Origin: Azospirillum isscasi
Lineage (GTDB): Bacteria > Pseudomonadota > Alphaproteobacteria > Azospirillales > Azospirillaceae
DNA length: 64,000 nucleotides
NCBI RefSeq assembly: GCF_030849505.1
Contig: NZ_JAUJFI010000008.1
Span: 1 to 64,000, forward strand
Direction of reading: 5' to 3'
In this document: piece after piece, positions 1 to 9,063 of the stretch
How positions within the stretch are numbered: position 1 is the stretch's first letter
Layout: each line of letters begins with the position of its first letter
Program-made: the position numbers and the translations under genes
The notes under the pieces: model-generated
Seen by the model: only the letters and a program-made list of their open reading frames with translations
What the model was told of the DNA's origin: nothing
Databases searched by the model: none

Positions 1-415
1 GCGCCCTCGTAGAGCACCACCACCCCCGCCTCGCCCACCGTCCCGGTGATCGCCGGCGTCGCCACGTTGGTCAGCGTGTCGGCGGTCGACCCGCTGTTCG
101 ACACCGCCGCCAGGGCCAGCCCGGTCGGGGCCGAAGCGCCCGTATCGATGGTCACGGTCAGCGCGGTCGAGGCTGTGGAGGTGTTGCCCGCCGCATCGGT
201 CACCGTCGCGGTCAGCGTGTGCGCACCATCGCCCAGCGAGGCCGCGGTGATGGTCCAGGCGCCCGCCGCCGCGGCCGTCGCCGTCCCGACAGCCGTCGCG
301 CCCTCGTAGAGCACCACCACCCCCGCCTCGCCCACCGTCCCGGTGATCGCCGGCGTCGCCACGTTGGTCAGCGTGTCGGCGGTCGAACCGCTGTTCGACA
401 CCGCCGCCAGGGCCA
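1..415. repeat. 297-bp direct repeat encoding Ig-like domains
   Basis: Positions 1-118 and 298-415 are almost identical; the visible difference is GACCC against GAACC near the end. The 297-bp offset equals 99 codons, so the duplication stays in frame and copies one Ig-like domain of the large surface protein. Near-identity at DNA level suggests recent duplication or gene conversion. The array probably continues left of the window. Confidence 0.85.
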
Positions 416-3389
416 AGTCCGACGGAGCGGTCGCCGTGGTATCAACAGTCAGCAGGAGAGACCCGGAGGAACCGCTCTCGACGCCGGACGTGATTACCTT
501 TGCGGTCAGCGTCCATGTACCGTCGGCGAGCGCCGTGCCGGGGGCCACCGACCAGGCACCGGTGCCATCGGCCGTCCCGGACCCCAGATCGACGCCGTTT
601 CCGTACAGATGGACGACGCTGCCAGCCTCGGCGGTACCCGTCAGCACAGGCAGTGAGGCGTTCGTCACCGCGTCGCCGGACGTTCCGCTGTCCGACGCCG
701 GGCTGAGCGCCGGGGCGGAGGGGCTGGCCGAAATCACGATCAAGGTGTCGGTGCCGTTGAGCGTCAACGTCTGGAACGGCGTATAGACGGTCTCGACGCC
801 GGAAACGAAAAGCGTCCCCTGGTTGCCCGGCGGGGAGAAGGTCACCACGTCGGTGCCGATACCGCCCGTCACGGTCTCCAGCAGCGACACCGTCACCGTG
901 TTGCCATCGCTGCCGAGCGTCACCACGTCCGTACCGGTACCGCCGGTCAGCGTTTCGACGCCTCCCACCAGCAGGCTGTTGCCCCCGGTGCCGAGCGTCA
1001 CCACGTCCGTGCCGATGCCGCCGGTCAGCGTTTCCAGCAGCCGGACCAGCATGGTGTTGCCATCGCTGCCGAGCATCACCAGGTCGGTGCCGACGCTGCT
1101 GCCGGTCAGCGTTTCGATGCCCCTCACCAGCAGGCTGTTGCCCCCGGTGCCGAGCGTCACCACGTCCGTGCCGAGATCGCCGGTCAGCGTCTCCAGCCGC
1201 CACACCGTCATCGTGTTGCCGTCGCTGCCGAGCGTCACCAAGTCCGTGCCGCTGCCGCCGGTCAGCGTTTCGACGCCCCCCACCAGCAGACTGTTGCTCC
1301 CGGTGCCGAGCGTCACCACGTCCGTGCCGAAGCCGCCGATCAGGGTCTCCAGCAGCCGGACCAGCGTGGAGTTGCCGTTGCTGCCCAGAGTCACCGCGTC
1401 GGTGCCGATGCCGCCGGTCACCGTCTCCAGCGACGACACCAGGATGGTGTTCCCGCCGCTGCCCAGAGTCACGATGTCAAGGGCACTGCCACCGATCACC
1501 GTCTCGATGCCGGTCACCGTCGTGGTGTTGCCGAAGGTGGTGATGAAGGTCACCACGTCGGTGCCGGCGCCGCCGGTCAGCCGATCCAGCCGCGACACCA
1601 TCATCGTGTTGCCGCCGCTGTCGCCGAGCGTCACCACATCCACGCCGGAGCTGCCGTTCAGCGTCTCGATGCCGGTCACCAGGGCGGTTATGCCGCCGGA
1701 GCCGATCATCACCAGGTCGGTGCCGGCGCTGCCGGTCACCGTCTCCAGCGCCGTCACCAGGATGGTGTTGCCGCCGCTGCCGAGGGTCACCACGTCCGTG
1801 CCGGCGCCGCCGGTCAACGATTCCACCGCCGACACCAGCATGGTGTTGCCGCCGGTGAGCAGTGTCACCACATCGGTGTTGGCGCCGCCGGTCAGCGTCT
1901 CGATGGACAACACCCTCAGCGTGTTGTTGCCGGTGCCGAGCGTCACCACGTCCGTGCCGAGACCGCCCGTCAGCGTCTCCACCAACCGGAGCAGCATCGT
2001 GTTGCCGCCACTCCCGAGCGTCACCGCGTCGGTGCCGCTGCCGCCGGTCAGCGTTTCGACCTCGTTCAGCAGCAGCATGTTGCCGCCGGCGCCGAGCGTC
2101 ACCACGTCCGTGCCGACACTGCCGGTCAGCGTCTCCAACGCCCGGGCCGTCAGCGTGTTGCCGTTACTGTCGCCGAGTGCCACCACGTCGGTGCCGGCGC
2201 TGCCGGTCAGCGTCTCGATGCCGGTCACCACCATCTGGCCGCCGCTGCCGAGCGTCACCACGTCGGTGCCGGAACCGCCGGTCAGCGTTTCCACAAGGGC
2301 CATCGTCACGGTGTTGCCGCCGCTGCCGAGCGTCACCGCGTCGGCGCCGGCGCCGCCGTACAGGGCTTCGACGCGGCTCACCAGAATCGTGTTGCCACCG
2401 CTGCCGAGCGTCACGATGTCGGTGCCGGTGCTGCCGGTCAGCGTTTCGACCCCGGTGACGAGGAACGTCGCCCCGATGTTGGACAGACTCACCACGTCGG
2501 TGCCGGTGCCGCCGGTCAGCGTGTTGATCTGCGACAGCGTGATCGTGTTGCCGGCGTTGCCCAGCGTCACGATGACCGGTACGACGTTCCGGAAATATTG
2601 GATGCTGCCGTCATCGAGCCCGAACAGCAAATCGACATCGCCGTCGCCGTCGAGATCGCCCAAAGCCGGCCGCGGATACGCCCCCGGGCCGCCCGCCATG
2701 AAGGCGTTCGTTCCGACCAGCGAAAAGGTCGGCGAGGCCGTCGTCCCGGTGTTGATGAAGACGACGCCCTTGCTGAGGAGGTCGATATCGCCGTCCCCGT
2801 CGATGTCCTTCAGCGCCGGGGACGCGTAGTCGTCAGCGGAAACCATGCCGAAGGCATTGGTGCCTTCCAGCGAGAAGGTCGGCGCCAGCGACGTCCCGTT
2901 GTTGCGATAGAAGAACAAATTGCCGGCGGCATTGCCGATCACAAGGTCGAGATCGCCGTCGCCGTCCAGGTCGGCGAAGCTCGGCGTCCCAAAACTGCCG
3001 CTGGGCTGGATGCCGAAGGCATTGGTGCCTTCCAGCGAGAAGGTCGGCGCCAGCGACGTTCCGTTGTTGCGGAAGAATTGAACGGAGCCGGCATGGTTGC
3101 CGACGAACAGGTCGAGATCGCCGTCGTGGTCGATGTCCACCAGAGCGGGAAGCGCCCCGCCCTGGGTCAGGTTGATGATGCCGAAGGGGTTGGAGCCGTC
3201 CTGCGAGAAGGTCGGCGCCAGCGACGTTCCGTTGTTGCGGAAAAGGACCGTGCTTCCGCCCGCGGTGCCGACGAGGAGATCGAGATCGCCGTCACCGTCG
3301 ATGTCCGCCAGGGTCAGGGCGCCCTCCCCCCCGCTGACGGTGAGGCCGAAGCTGTTGGTGCCGATCAATGTGAAGGTCGGATTCGCCAC
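1..3389 (-). CDS. Giant repetitive surface/secreted protein (FG-GAP, 26-residue repeats, Ig-like domains), C-terminus outside window
   Basis: The frame is open from a GTG start (preceded by AGGGCTGAAAGAAC) to the left edge, about 1129 residues, and continues beyond it. Residues 1-270 hold five FG-GAP/VCBS-type units with DxDGDxD calcium-binding-like loops (for example DIDGDGDLDLL). Residues about 270-866 hold about 23 units of a 26-residue repeat built around VTLGSGGNT...VETLTGGxGTD. From about 880 come bacterial Ig-like domains (TGTAEAGSVVHLY, then two near-identical copies starting LALAAVSNSGS). There is no N-terminal signal peptide, which fits type I secretion with a C-terminal signal that would lie outside the window; this is inference. 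The role is probably adhesin or biofilm matrix protein. Glycosyltransferase genes follow on its upstream side. Confidence 0.85.
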   Translation of the reverse strand, partial: MANPTFTLIGTNSFGLTVSGGEGALTLADIDGDGDLDLLVGTAGGSTVLFRNNGTSLAPTFSQDGSNPFGIINLTQGGALPALVDIDHDGDLDLFVGNHAGSVQFFRNNGTSLAPTFSLEGTNAFGIQPSGSFGTPSFADLDGDGDLDLVIGNAAGNLFFYRNNGTSLAPTFSLEGTNAFGMVSADDYASPALKDIDGDGDIDLLSKGVVFINTGTTASPTFSLVGTNAFMAGGPGAYPRPALGDLDGDGDVDLLFGLDDGSIQYFRNVVPVIVTLGNAGNTITLSQINTLTGGTGTDVVSLSNIGATFLVTGVETLTGSTGTDIVTLGSGGNTILVSRVEALYGGAGADAVTLGSGGNTVTMALVETLTGGSGTDVVTLGSGGQMVVTGIETLTGSAGTDVVALGDSNGNTLTARALETLTGSVGTDVVTLGAGGNMLLLNEVETLTGGSGTDAVTLGSGGNTMLLRLVETLTGGLGTDVVTLGTGNNTLRVLSIETLTGGANTDVVTLLTGGNTMLVSAVESLTGGAGTDVVTLGSGGNTILVTALETVTGSAGTDLVMIGSGGITALVTGIETLNGSSGVDVVTLGDSGGNTMMVSRLDRLTGGAGTDVVTFITTFGNTTTVTGIETVIGGSALDIVTLGSGGNTILVSSLETVTGGIGTDAVTLGSNGNSTLVRLLETLIGGFGTDVVTLGTGSNSLLVGGVETLTGGSGTDLVTLGSDGNTMTVWRLETLTGDLGTDVVTLGTGGNSLLVRGIETLTGSSVGTDLVMLGSDGNTMLVRLLETLTGGIGTDVVTLGTGGNSLLVGGVETLTGGTGTDVVTLGSDGNTVTVSLLETVTGGIGTDVVTFSPPGNQGTLFVSGVETVYTPFQTLTLNGTDTLIVISASPSAPALSPASDSGTSGDAVTNASLPVLTGTAEAGSVVHLYGNGVDLGSGTADGTGAWSVAPGTALADGTWTLTAKVITSGVESGSSGSLLLTVDTTATAPSDLALAAVSNSGSTADTLTNVATPAITGTVGEAGVVVLYEGATAVGTATAAAAGAWTITAASLGDGAHTLTATVTDAAGNTSTASTALTVTIDTGASAPTGLALAAVSNSGSTADTLTNVATPAITGTVGEAGVVVLYEG
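790..2578 (-). repeat. Array of about 23 tandem 78-bp coding repeats
   Basis: On the minus strand the DNA codes for about 23 consecutive units of 26 residues (78 bp; a few are 25 or 27) that begin VTLG and end GGxGTDV. The Gly-Gly-x-Gly-Thr-Asp core recalls one RTX nonapeptide per unit, but the spacing is much longer than in classical RTX arrays. Units differ mainly in the hydrophobic middle (NTMLVSAVE, NSLLVGGVE, NTVTVSLLE). The diverged but phase-keeping pattern points to protein-level selection for a solenoid. Confidence 0.85.
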
Positions 3390-3798
3390 GTTCTTTCAGC
3401 CCTCACGTCACACGACCGGCACAGGCCGCGGATGAATCATTGCATCACCAGTACCTAATTATCAGTATATAGGACGCTCTTCAGCAAAATCGTTGGATGG
3501 TTGCGCGCACCCAAGCTCGCATGAGTCCATAGCCAGCTAATATTTTCCTGTCGCCCTTGAAAACCCGCAAACATACACCGCCGCAGCGCGCCCTGCGCGG
3601 ATCGCTGATGCTTTAGGATTGAATTGAAACCTTAGGTTTCCACAAAAACGGCTCGATGCCCCACCGGCACGGAAGCAAAGCCGAACCGCCCGTTGGCTTG
3701 CCGCCGGGACAGACGTTACGATCGGAGGCCAAAGCCGGGCAGCGGACCGGGCTTCGGCCCGTTCTCGATTGTGGCCCCGGATAACGAAAGTGTGAATC
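3390..3798. promoter_or_regulatory. Divergent intergenic region between surface protein and TPR glycosyltransferase
   Basis: This 409-bp gap separates divergently read genes and has no convincing ORF. Around 3450-3475 it is distinctly A+T-rich; on the minus strand TATATACTGATAAT could hold a -10 element for the surface-protein gene. No clear -35 element or operator was identified. Confidence 0.35.
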
Positions 3799-5172
3799 AT
3801 GCCGTCTGACGGCCGCCACCGCGCCGACTCGGGCCTCACCGATGCCCAACTGAAGACCGCGCTGGACGCCGTTCTCGCAGCCAATCCCCGCGACGGCGGC
3901 GCTTGGAGCACGCTCGGCCTCCTGCTGCGCCGCTCGGGGACGCCGGAAGCCGCCATCGCCTGCCACCGGCGGGGCCTGGAGTTCGCGCCGGAAAACGCCG
4001 GCATCTGGAGCAATCTGGGCAATGCCCTGACGGATGCCGGCCGGCTCGACGAGGGCGTGGCCGCGCAGAGCGAGGCGCTCCGCCTCGGTCCGGACAACGC
4101 GACCGTCCTCCACAACGCCACCGTGACGTTGCGCAAGGCGGGGCGTTTCGCGGAGGCGCTCGCCCTGATCGACCGGGCGATGAGCCGTCAGGCGGCGGCG
4201 GGACGAACCGCGGCTCATGACCTGCGATGGGAGCGGGCGCTCGCCCGGCTTCAGATCGGCGACTATGTCCACGGTTTCGTGGATTACGAGTCCCGCCGGG
4301 GGTTGTCCGCCTACCATGGCCGTCCACCGTCGGGGCCGGCCTGGGACGGCGGCCCGCTGGACGGACGCACCATTCTCCTGTCCGCCGAGCAGGGATTCGG
4401 CGACGCGCTCCTGATGGCGCGCTTCGTGCCGCTGGTCGGGGCGCGGGGTGGCCGGGTGCTGTACGAATGCCACCCGGAACTGCGGCGGGTGCTGTCTGGG
4501 CTGCCGGTGGACGCCGTCGTCGCGCCGGGAGCCCCCTCGCCGACCCTGCCGGCCTTCGACGTGGAGGCATCGCAGATGAGCCTGCCGGGCCTGTTCGGCA
4601 CCACGCTGGCTTCGGTTCCGCCCCCGGTGGTCCTCACCATTCCGCAGGACTCCCGCGACAAGGCCGCCCGCCGTCTCGGCCCGCGGGAACCCGGCGTTCT
4701 GCGCGTCGGCATCGTGTGGTCGGGCCGGGTGACCTTTGCCGACAACAGCCGGCGCGCCACCAGCCTCGCCCGCTTCCTGCGATTCGCCGAGGTGCCGGGC
4801 GTGCGGCTCTACAGCCTTCAGAAAGGGCCGCCGGAAGCCGAAGTCGCCGCTCTCGGACCGGTCGGCGCTCTGGTGACGCCGCTCGGCCCCGACCTGGACG
4901 ACTTCGCCGACACCGCCGCGATGCTGGAACAGCTCGACCTCGTCATCATGACCGACAGCGCCGTCGCGCATCTCGCCGGGTCGCTCGGCACGCCGGTCTG
5001 GAACCTCGTGCAGCACGTCCCCTACTGGATCTACGGGTTTTCCGGCGAGCACACGCCGTGGTACCCGACGATGCGCCTGTTCCGCCAGGGCCGCGACCTG
5101 GACTGGGGGCCGGTGTTCGCGGCGGCGGCGGCGGCCCTGCACGAGGAGGTCAGGCGGCGGACGGGCCGGTAG
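3799..5172 (+). CDS. TPR domain plus heptosyltransferase-like (GT9-fold) glycosyltransferase
   Basis: The protein has 457 residues. Residues about 10-125 form three TPR units (WSTLGLLLRRSGTPEAA, WSNLGNALTDAGRLDEG). Residues about 165-450 resemble the GT-B heptosyltransferase-like domain found in bacterial TPR proteins: SAEQGFGDALLMARF near the start, VGIVWSGR in the middle, and DLVIMTDSAVAHLAGSLGTPVW near the end, the usual nucleotide-sugar-side motif. It ends with the PWYPTMRLFRQ signature shared with the gene at 10247. The 3' end overlaps the convergent GT41-like gene by 23 bp. Role by inference: cytoplasmic glycosylation of a protein or surface-polysaccharide precursor. The acceptor is unknown. 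Confidence 0.8.
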   Translation: MPSDGRHRADSGLTDAQLKTALDAVLAANPRDGGAWSTLGLLLRRSGTPEAAIACHRRGLEFAPENAGIWSNLGNALTDAGRLDEGVAAQSEALRLGPDNATVLHNATVTLRKAGRFAEALALIDRAMSRQAAAGRTAAHDLRWERALARLQIGDYVHGFVDYESRRGLSAYHGRPPSGPAWDGGPLDGRTILLSAEQGFGDALLMARFVPLVGARGGRVLYECHPELRRVLSGLPVDAVVAPGAPSPTLPAFDVEASQMSLPGLFGTTLASVPPPVVLTIPQDSRDKAARRLGPREPGVLRVGIVWSGRVTFADNSRRATSLARFLRFAEVPGVRLYSLQKGPPEAEVAALGPVGALVTPLGPDLDDFADTAAMLEQLDLVIMTDSAVAHLAGSLGTPVWNLVQHVPYWIYGFSGEHTPWYPTMRLFRQGRDLDWGPVFAAAAAALHEEVRRRTGR

Positions 5173-7042
5173 CCGCCCCGGTCCAGGAGCGCCACAGGCC
5201 GCGGTAAGCCGCCTCGACCGCCGCCGCGAACCCCCGGTGGTCGAGGAGAGGGGAGCGCTCCATCATGCCCCTCAAGCCGCGGCGCAGCGCGGCGAGGCGC
5301 GCCGGATCGCGCGCCAGGGCGGCAGCGGTCTCGACATAGCCGGCCTCGTCCGTGGCGATCAGGCCCGGCAACCCGCACCGGGTCAGCAGGCTGGCCCCCA
5401 CCCGCGACACATGATGACGCCCGGCCAGCGTGATCACCGGCACCCCCATCCACAGCGCCTCGCAGGTGGTGGTGGTGCCGGTGTAGGGAAACGGATCGAG
5501 GGCGATGTCGATGCGGTCGTAGGCTCGCAGGTGATCCTCGACCTCCGGCAGGTGCGGCCGCAGGTCGATCCGGTCGGGCGCGATGCCGTGATCCGCGAAT
5601 CGGCGGACGTAGCGGGCGCGGGTCGGCGGGTCCGCGAAGGCGCCGCTCTTGAGCAGCAGCCGGGCGGACGGCACCCGCTTCAGGATGGCCGACCAGACCC
5701 GCACCACCTCCGGCGTCACCTTGGCGGCGTTGTTGAAGGAGCCGAACGTCACGAATCCGTCGGCCAGCGCCGGCGGGACCGGCAGCGCGTCGATGCCCGG
5801 CAGCGGCTGGTAGGCGAGGAACCCCGTGGGAAGGCGGATCAGCCTTTCGGCGTGCCAGCCATCGGTCGCGCCTGGGGGATCGGCGACACCGTCGCTCAGG
5901 CGGGCGTCGACTGCCGGCATGCCGGTGGTGTCGGGATAGCCCAGCCACGCGACCTGCACCGGGGCCGGCTTATGGGCGAAGATCAGCGGACGGCCTCCGG
6001 CGGTGTGGCCGGCCAGATCGACCAGGACGTCGATGCGGTCGCGCTCGATCAGCGCGGCGGCGGCGGAGTCGTCCAGACCGGCCAGGGGCCGCCATCCATC
6101 GGCCAGCGCCTTCATCCGGTCGGTAACGGCGTCATGGCGCCGCGACATGTCGTAGCCGATCACCTCCACCGCCGCCCGGTCGTGCCCGCGCAGCAGGGGC
6201 TCGATGAAATGGGCGCAGGCATGGGCGCGGAAATCCGGCGAGACATAGCCCACCCGCAACCGGCGGCCAGGGCTCCGGTCGTTGGCGAACCGCTTGGCCT
6301 GCGGCGCCAAAGGGCGGGCGTGCCGCTCGTTCCAGAAGGCGTGGGCGCGGGCGATGACCTCGGGTGGCACCCAGGGCGTGTAATGCAGGGCGAACAACAG
6401 GTTGGAATGCAGCAGGGAAAGACCGGGATGGCGCTCCAATCCGTCCTGGAGGACCTGGATGGCCTCCTCGACCCGCCCCTGCCCCTTCAGGGCCTCGCCC
6501 AGGTTGACGAAGGGCTGCGGCAGGTCCGGCCGCACCGCGATCGCCGCCCGGTAGCAGTCGATGGCGCGGCTCGACTCCCCCAGCCGTTTATGGACGTCGC
6601 CCAGATTGCTGAGAGCCTCGCCCATGCCGGGATTCACCCGGAGCGCCCGGTGGTACGCCATCGCCGCCCCCGCACAATCGCCGGCGGCGTTCCGCAGATT
6701 TCCGGCGTTGAACCAGGCGTCGGCATAGGCCGGGTTCAGGGACAGCGCCAGGCGCACCGCAGCCGCCGCTTCCTCGTCCCGGCCCAGGTCGGACAGCGCG
6801 CAGGAGAGGTTGCTGCGGATCGCCACGTCCTCCGGCGCCGCACCAATGGCCTGCCGGTAACAGGCGACGGCGTCGCTCCCCCTCCCCGCGGCGCGCAACA
6901 AAATGCCCAGGTTGTTGCCGGCGTGGGCATGGCCGGGATCGCCGCGCAGGACCGCGCGGTAACCGGCCTCCGCCGCGTCGAGCCGGCCGGCCCGATGATC
7001 CGCCAGGGCGGCGGCGAAGGCTGCATCGGTTCCCGTCGTCAC
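5150..7042 (-). CDS. TPR protein with O-GlcNAc transferase-like (GT41) domain
   Basis: The protein has 630 residues from a GTG start that overlaps the stop of the upstream gene (GTGA), a normal translational-coupling arrangement. An in-frame extension upstream is rich in Arg and Pro and is not homologous-looking. Residues about 10-265 are TPRs (AGNNLGILLRAAGR, WFNAGNLRNAAGD). Residues about 285-625 match the SPINDLY/OGT catalytic fold: RVGYVSPDFRAHACAHF, APVQVAWLGYPDTTG, FGSFNNAAKVTPEV with the lysine equivalent to the UDP-binding lysine of OGT, and DPFPYTGTTTTCEALWMGVPV. Family members add sugars to Ser/Thr of proteins. The neighbouring repetitive protein is an obvious candidate acceptor, but that is inference. 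Confidence 0.85.
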   Translation of the reverse strand: MTTGTDAAFAAALADHRAGRLDAAEAGYRAVLRGDPGHAHAGNNLGILLRAAGRGSDAVACYRQAIGAAPEDVAIRSNLSCALSDLGRDEEAAAAVRLALSLNPAYADAWFNAGNLRNAAGDCAGAAMAYHRALRVNPGMGEALSNLGDVHKRLGESSRAIDCYRAAIAVRPDLPQPFVNLGEALKGQGRVEEAIQVLQDGLERHPGLSLLHSNLLFALHYTPWVPPEVIARAHAFWNERHARPLAPQAKRFANDRSPGRRLRVGYVSPDFRAHACAHFIEPLLRGHDRAAVEVIGYDMSRRHDAVTDRMKALADGWRPLAGLDDSAAAALIERDRIDVLVDLAGHTAGGRPLIFAHKPAPVQVAWLGYPDTTGMPAVDARLSDGVADPPGATDGWHAERLIRLPTGFLAYQPLPGIDALPVPPALADGFVTFGSFNNAAKVTPEVVRVWSAILKRVPSARLLLKSGAFADPPTRARYVRRFADHGIAPDRIDLRPHLPEVEDHLRAYDRIDIALDPFPYTGTTTTCEALWMGVPVITLAGRHHVSRVGASLLTRCGLPGLIATDEAGYVETAAALARDPARLAALRRGLRGMMERSPLLDHRGFAAAVEAAYRGLWRSWTGAATGPSAA

Positions 7043-8904
7043 CGCAGGCCCGCCTCGTCGAGAATGGCGAGCAGCCGGTCCGCCGCGAGATTCCAGGAAA
7101 AGCGCTGCAACAGGTGGTCGCGGGCGGACGGCTCGCCCACACCGTCGCCACGGACGATGCCGGCCAGGATGGCGGTGGCGGCATCCTCGTCCGGGTTCCA
7201 CCAGTCGAGACCGTGGAACGGAGGAAAGGGCTGATCGCTGTAGGGCAGAAGCGCCGGCCCGACCCTGGCCGGAATCAGGCGGGCGATCCGGTCGTCAAGG
7301 TAATCCACATAGGCCGAATGGCGCGGCGCGATCAGGCTCGCCCCCAGGGCTCCCGCCCTGGTCATGGGGAGGTCCCAGCCCTCGCCGTGAGACATGCTCC
7401 AGTAATGGGTCGCCGTGCGCACCAGCGCCGTCATGCCGGCGTCGGTCAGGGCGTGATCGACCAGCACCACCGGCGCCGCATCCGCCAACCGCCGGCCCAC
7501 GGCGGATTCCGACCGCCGGACCAGGGTGGTGAGTTCCGCCGGCAGGGCCGGATTGCCGCCCTTGCCCAATTTCAGGACGAGCACCGCGTCGTCGGCCCGC
7601 GTCGTGCTCCGCAGCCAGACCCGCAGCAGCCCGTCGATGTTCTTGCGGGGGATGAAATCCGAAATGTTGAGGAAGCGGTGCCGGTAGCTGGACACGGGCC
7701 GCCCCTGCGGATCGGCGAGGGTCAACGGTCCCCCGCCGTTCGATTCGCCCGGATCGACGCCCAGCGGACAGACCCGCAGGCGGTCCTCCGGATAGCCCTG
7801 CGACGCCCAGGCGATGCGGGACGATTCGCAGGGCACGACGATCAGGTCGCTGAGGTCGCTCAGCCGCCGCCAGGCCGGCGGTATCCGGGTTCCCTCGAAC
7901 ATCGAGAAGGTCACCGTGGCCAAGCCGGGCACCCGCTCGGTCGCGAGCGGAATGAGGAAGTTCACCATGGCCCTGGCCGGCACCGGGCGGTCGAGGTCCT
8001 CGCCCGGCCAGGAATCCGGCCCCTTGATCCCGATCGCCTGGAGGGGCACGCCCCGCGCGCGCAGCGTCTGGATGACGCGCCGGCAGGCGTAGCCATAGCC
8101 CGAGCTGTTGACGAAGGCGCCGCGGATCGCCAGCCCGCCTTCCGCAGACGCGGCGGAGCCGCCCGAAAAGGCAGCCGCCGCCTGATAGCGCCGGCAGCGC
8201 ACCAGCCCGTCCGCCGCGCCCGAAGCGGCCGGATCGAGCCGAAGCGCGCGGCGGAACACGCCCGCGGCCTGAGCCACCCGGCCAAGGCCCAGCAGCGCTT
8301 CGCCAAGCCGGATGTAGGCATGGGCGTCGTCCGGAGCGCTCGCGATGGCGCGGCGCAGATCGCCGATGGCCCCCGCGACGTCGCCGCCAAGACTTCGCAC
8401 CGTCCCCAGGTTGAACCAGTGCAGGCTGGTCTGCGGGTCCAGGCGGGCCGTCCGCCGGAAGAACCGCAGGGAAGCGTCCAGATCCCCCGCCTCCGCCGAC
8501 ACCGCGCCCAACCGGCTGCACGCCTCAAGGGACTCGGGCCGGCACGCCGCCAGCCGGCGCAGGACCCGCCCGGCCCCCGCCCACTCCCGCCGGTGCTGCA
8601 GCAGGACGGCCAGATTGGTCAGCGCCGCGATGTGGCCGGGGGCGATCCGGACCGCTTCGTTCAGAGCCACGGACGCACCGCCGGCGTTGCCCTCCCCGGA
8701 CGAAAACAACGCGGCACCCAGGAGGTTGAGCGCGTCGGCATGCCCGGGATCGGTCACCAGGATGGCCCGGCAGGCGCCGATGGCCTCCCCGAACCGTCCG
8801 GCGTGATAGTGGCGGGCCGCCTCATGCAGGTCATCCGCGCGGCGCGGAAGCAGCGGCGCTCGGGAAGCGCCCGCCGGATCGGGAAAAGCAGTTTCGGAAG
8901 CCAT
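7039..8904 (-). CDS. TPR domain plus GT4-type glycosyltransferase
   Basis: The protein has 621 residues. The N-terminal 240 carry TPR units (ALNLLGAALFSSGEG, ALTNLAVLLQHRREW, WFNLGTVRSLGGD). The C-terminal part looks like a GT-B glycosyltransferase of the group 1/GT4 type: an N-terminal half with TFSMFEGTRIPPAW and VPCESSRIAW, a linker with RVCPLGVD, and a C-terminal half with NISDFIPRKNIDGLLRVW and SMSHGEGWDLPMTRAGALG, the expected EX7E-like sugar-nucleotide site (E in GEGWD). It is the first gene of a two-gene unit and overlaps the GT41-like gene by 4 nt. Substrate unknown. Confidence 0.8.
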   Translation of the reverse strand: MASETAFPDPAGASRAPLLPRRADDLHEAARHYHAGRFGEAIGACRAILVTDPGHADALNLLGAALFSSGEGNAGGASVALNEAVRIAPGHIAALTNLAVLLQHRREWAGAGRVLRRLAACRPESLEACSRLGAVSAEAGDLDASLRFFRRTARLDPQTSLHWFNLGTVRSLGGDVAGAIGDLRRAIASAPDDAHAYIRLGEALLGLGRVAQAAGVFRRALRLDPAASGAADGLVRCRRYQAAAAFSGGSAASAEGGLAIRGAFVNSSGYGYACRRVIQTLRARGVPLQAIGIKGPDSWPGEDLDRPVPARAMVNFLIPLATERVPGLATVTFSMFEGTRIPPAWRRLSDLSDLIVVPCESSRIAWASQGYPEDRLRVCPLGVDPGESNGGGPLTLADPQGRPVSSYRHRFLNISDFIPRKNIDGLLRVWLRSTTRADDAVLVLKLGKGGNPALPAELTTLVRRSESAVGRRLADAAPVVLVDHALTDAGMTALVRTATHYWSMSHGEGWDLPMTRAGALGASLIAPRHSAYVDYLDDRIARLIPARVGPALLPYSDQPFPPFHGLDWWNPDEDAATAILAGIVRGDGVGEPSARDHLLQRFSWNLAADRLLAILDEAGLR

Positions 8905-8937
8905 GCGTGTCCGGCGCTGAAGGCGGCAGGCTCCTTA

Positions 8938-8979
8938 TGGATCGACCCCTGTGGATCGCCCCTTGTGGATCGGCGCCCG
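8938..8979. repeat. Three imperfect 14-bp tandem repeats (TGGATCGnCCCnTG)
   Basis: Positions 8938-8951, 8952-8965 and 8966-8979 read TGGATCGACCCCTG, TGGATCGCCCCTTG and TGGATCGGCGCCCG. They lie between divergent glycosyltransferase genes, 34-75 bp upstream of the minus-strand start. Two copies sit in TGTGGATCG, close to DnaA-box-like sequences. Function unknown. Confidence 0.6.
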
Positions 8980-9063
8980 CCTTCTGCTATCCTAGCGCCA
9001 CCGGCGGCGCATGGCGAGGTTCTGGGCGCGAGGCCGGATGCGGTGTGCGTCGAAAGGCCGTGC

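Noticed and set aside
790-2578. CRISPR-like look of a regular repeat array
   Set aside because: The period is 78 bp with diverged copies and an open coding frame; there are no conserved repeats separated by unique spacers.
823-2829. Long plus-strand frame of Pro/Ser/Val-rich repeats
   Set aside because: It is the antisense of the repetitive surface-protein gene. The minus-strand frame shows FG-GAP and Ig-like motifs, whereas the plus frame has only low-complexity periodicity.
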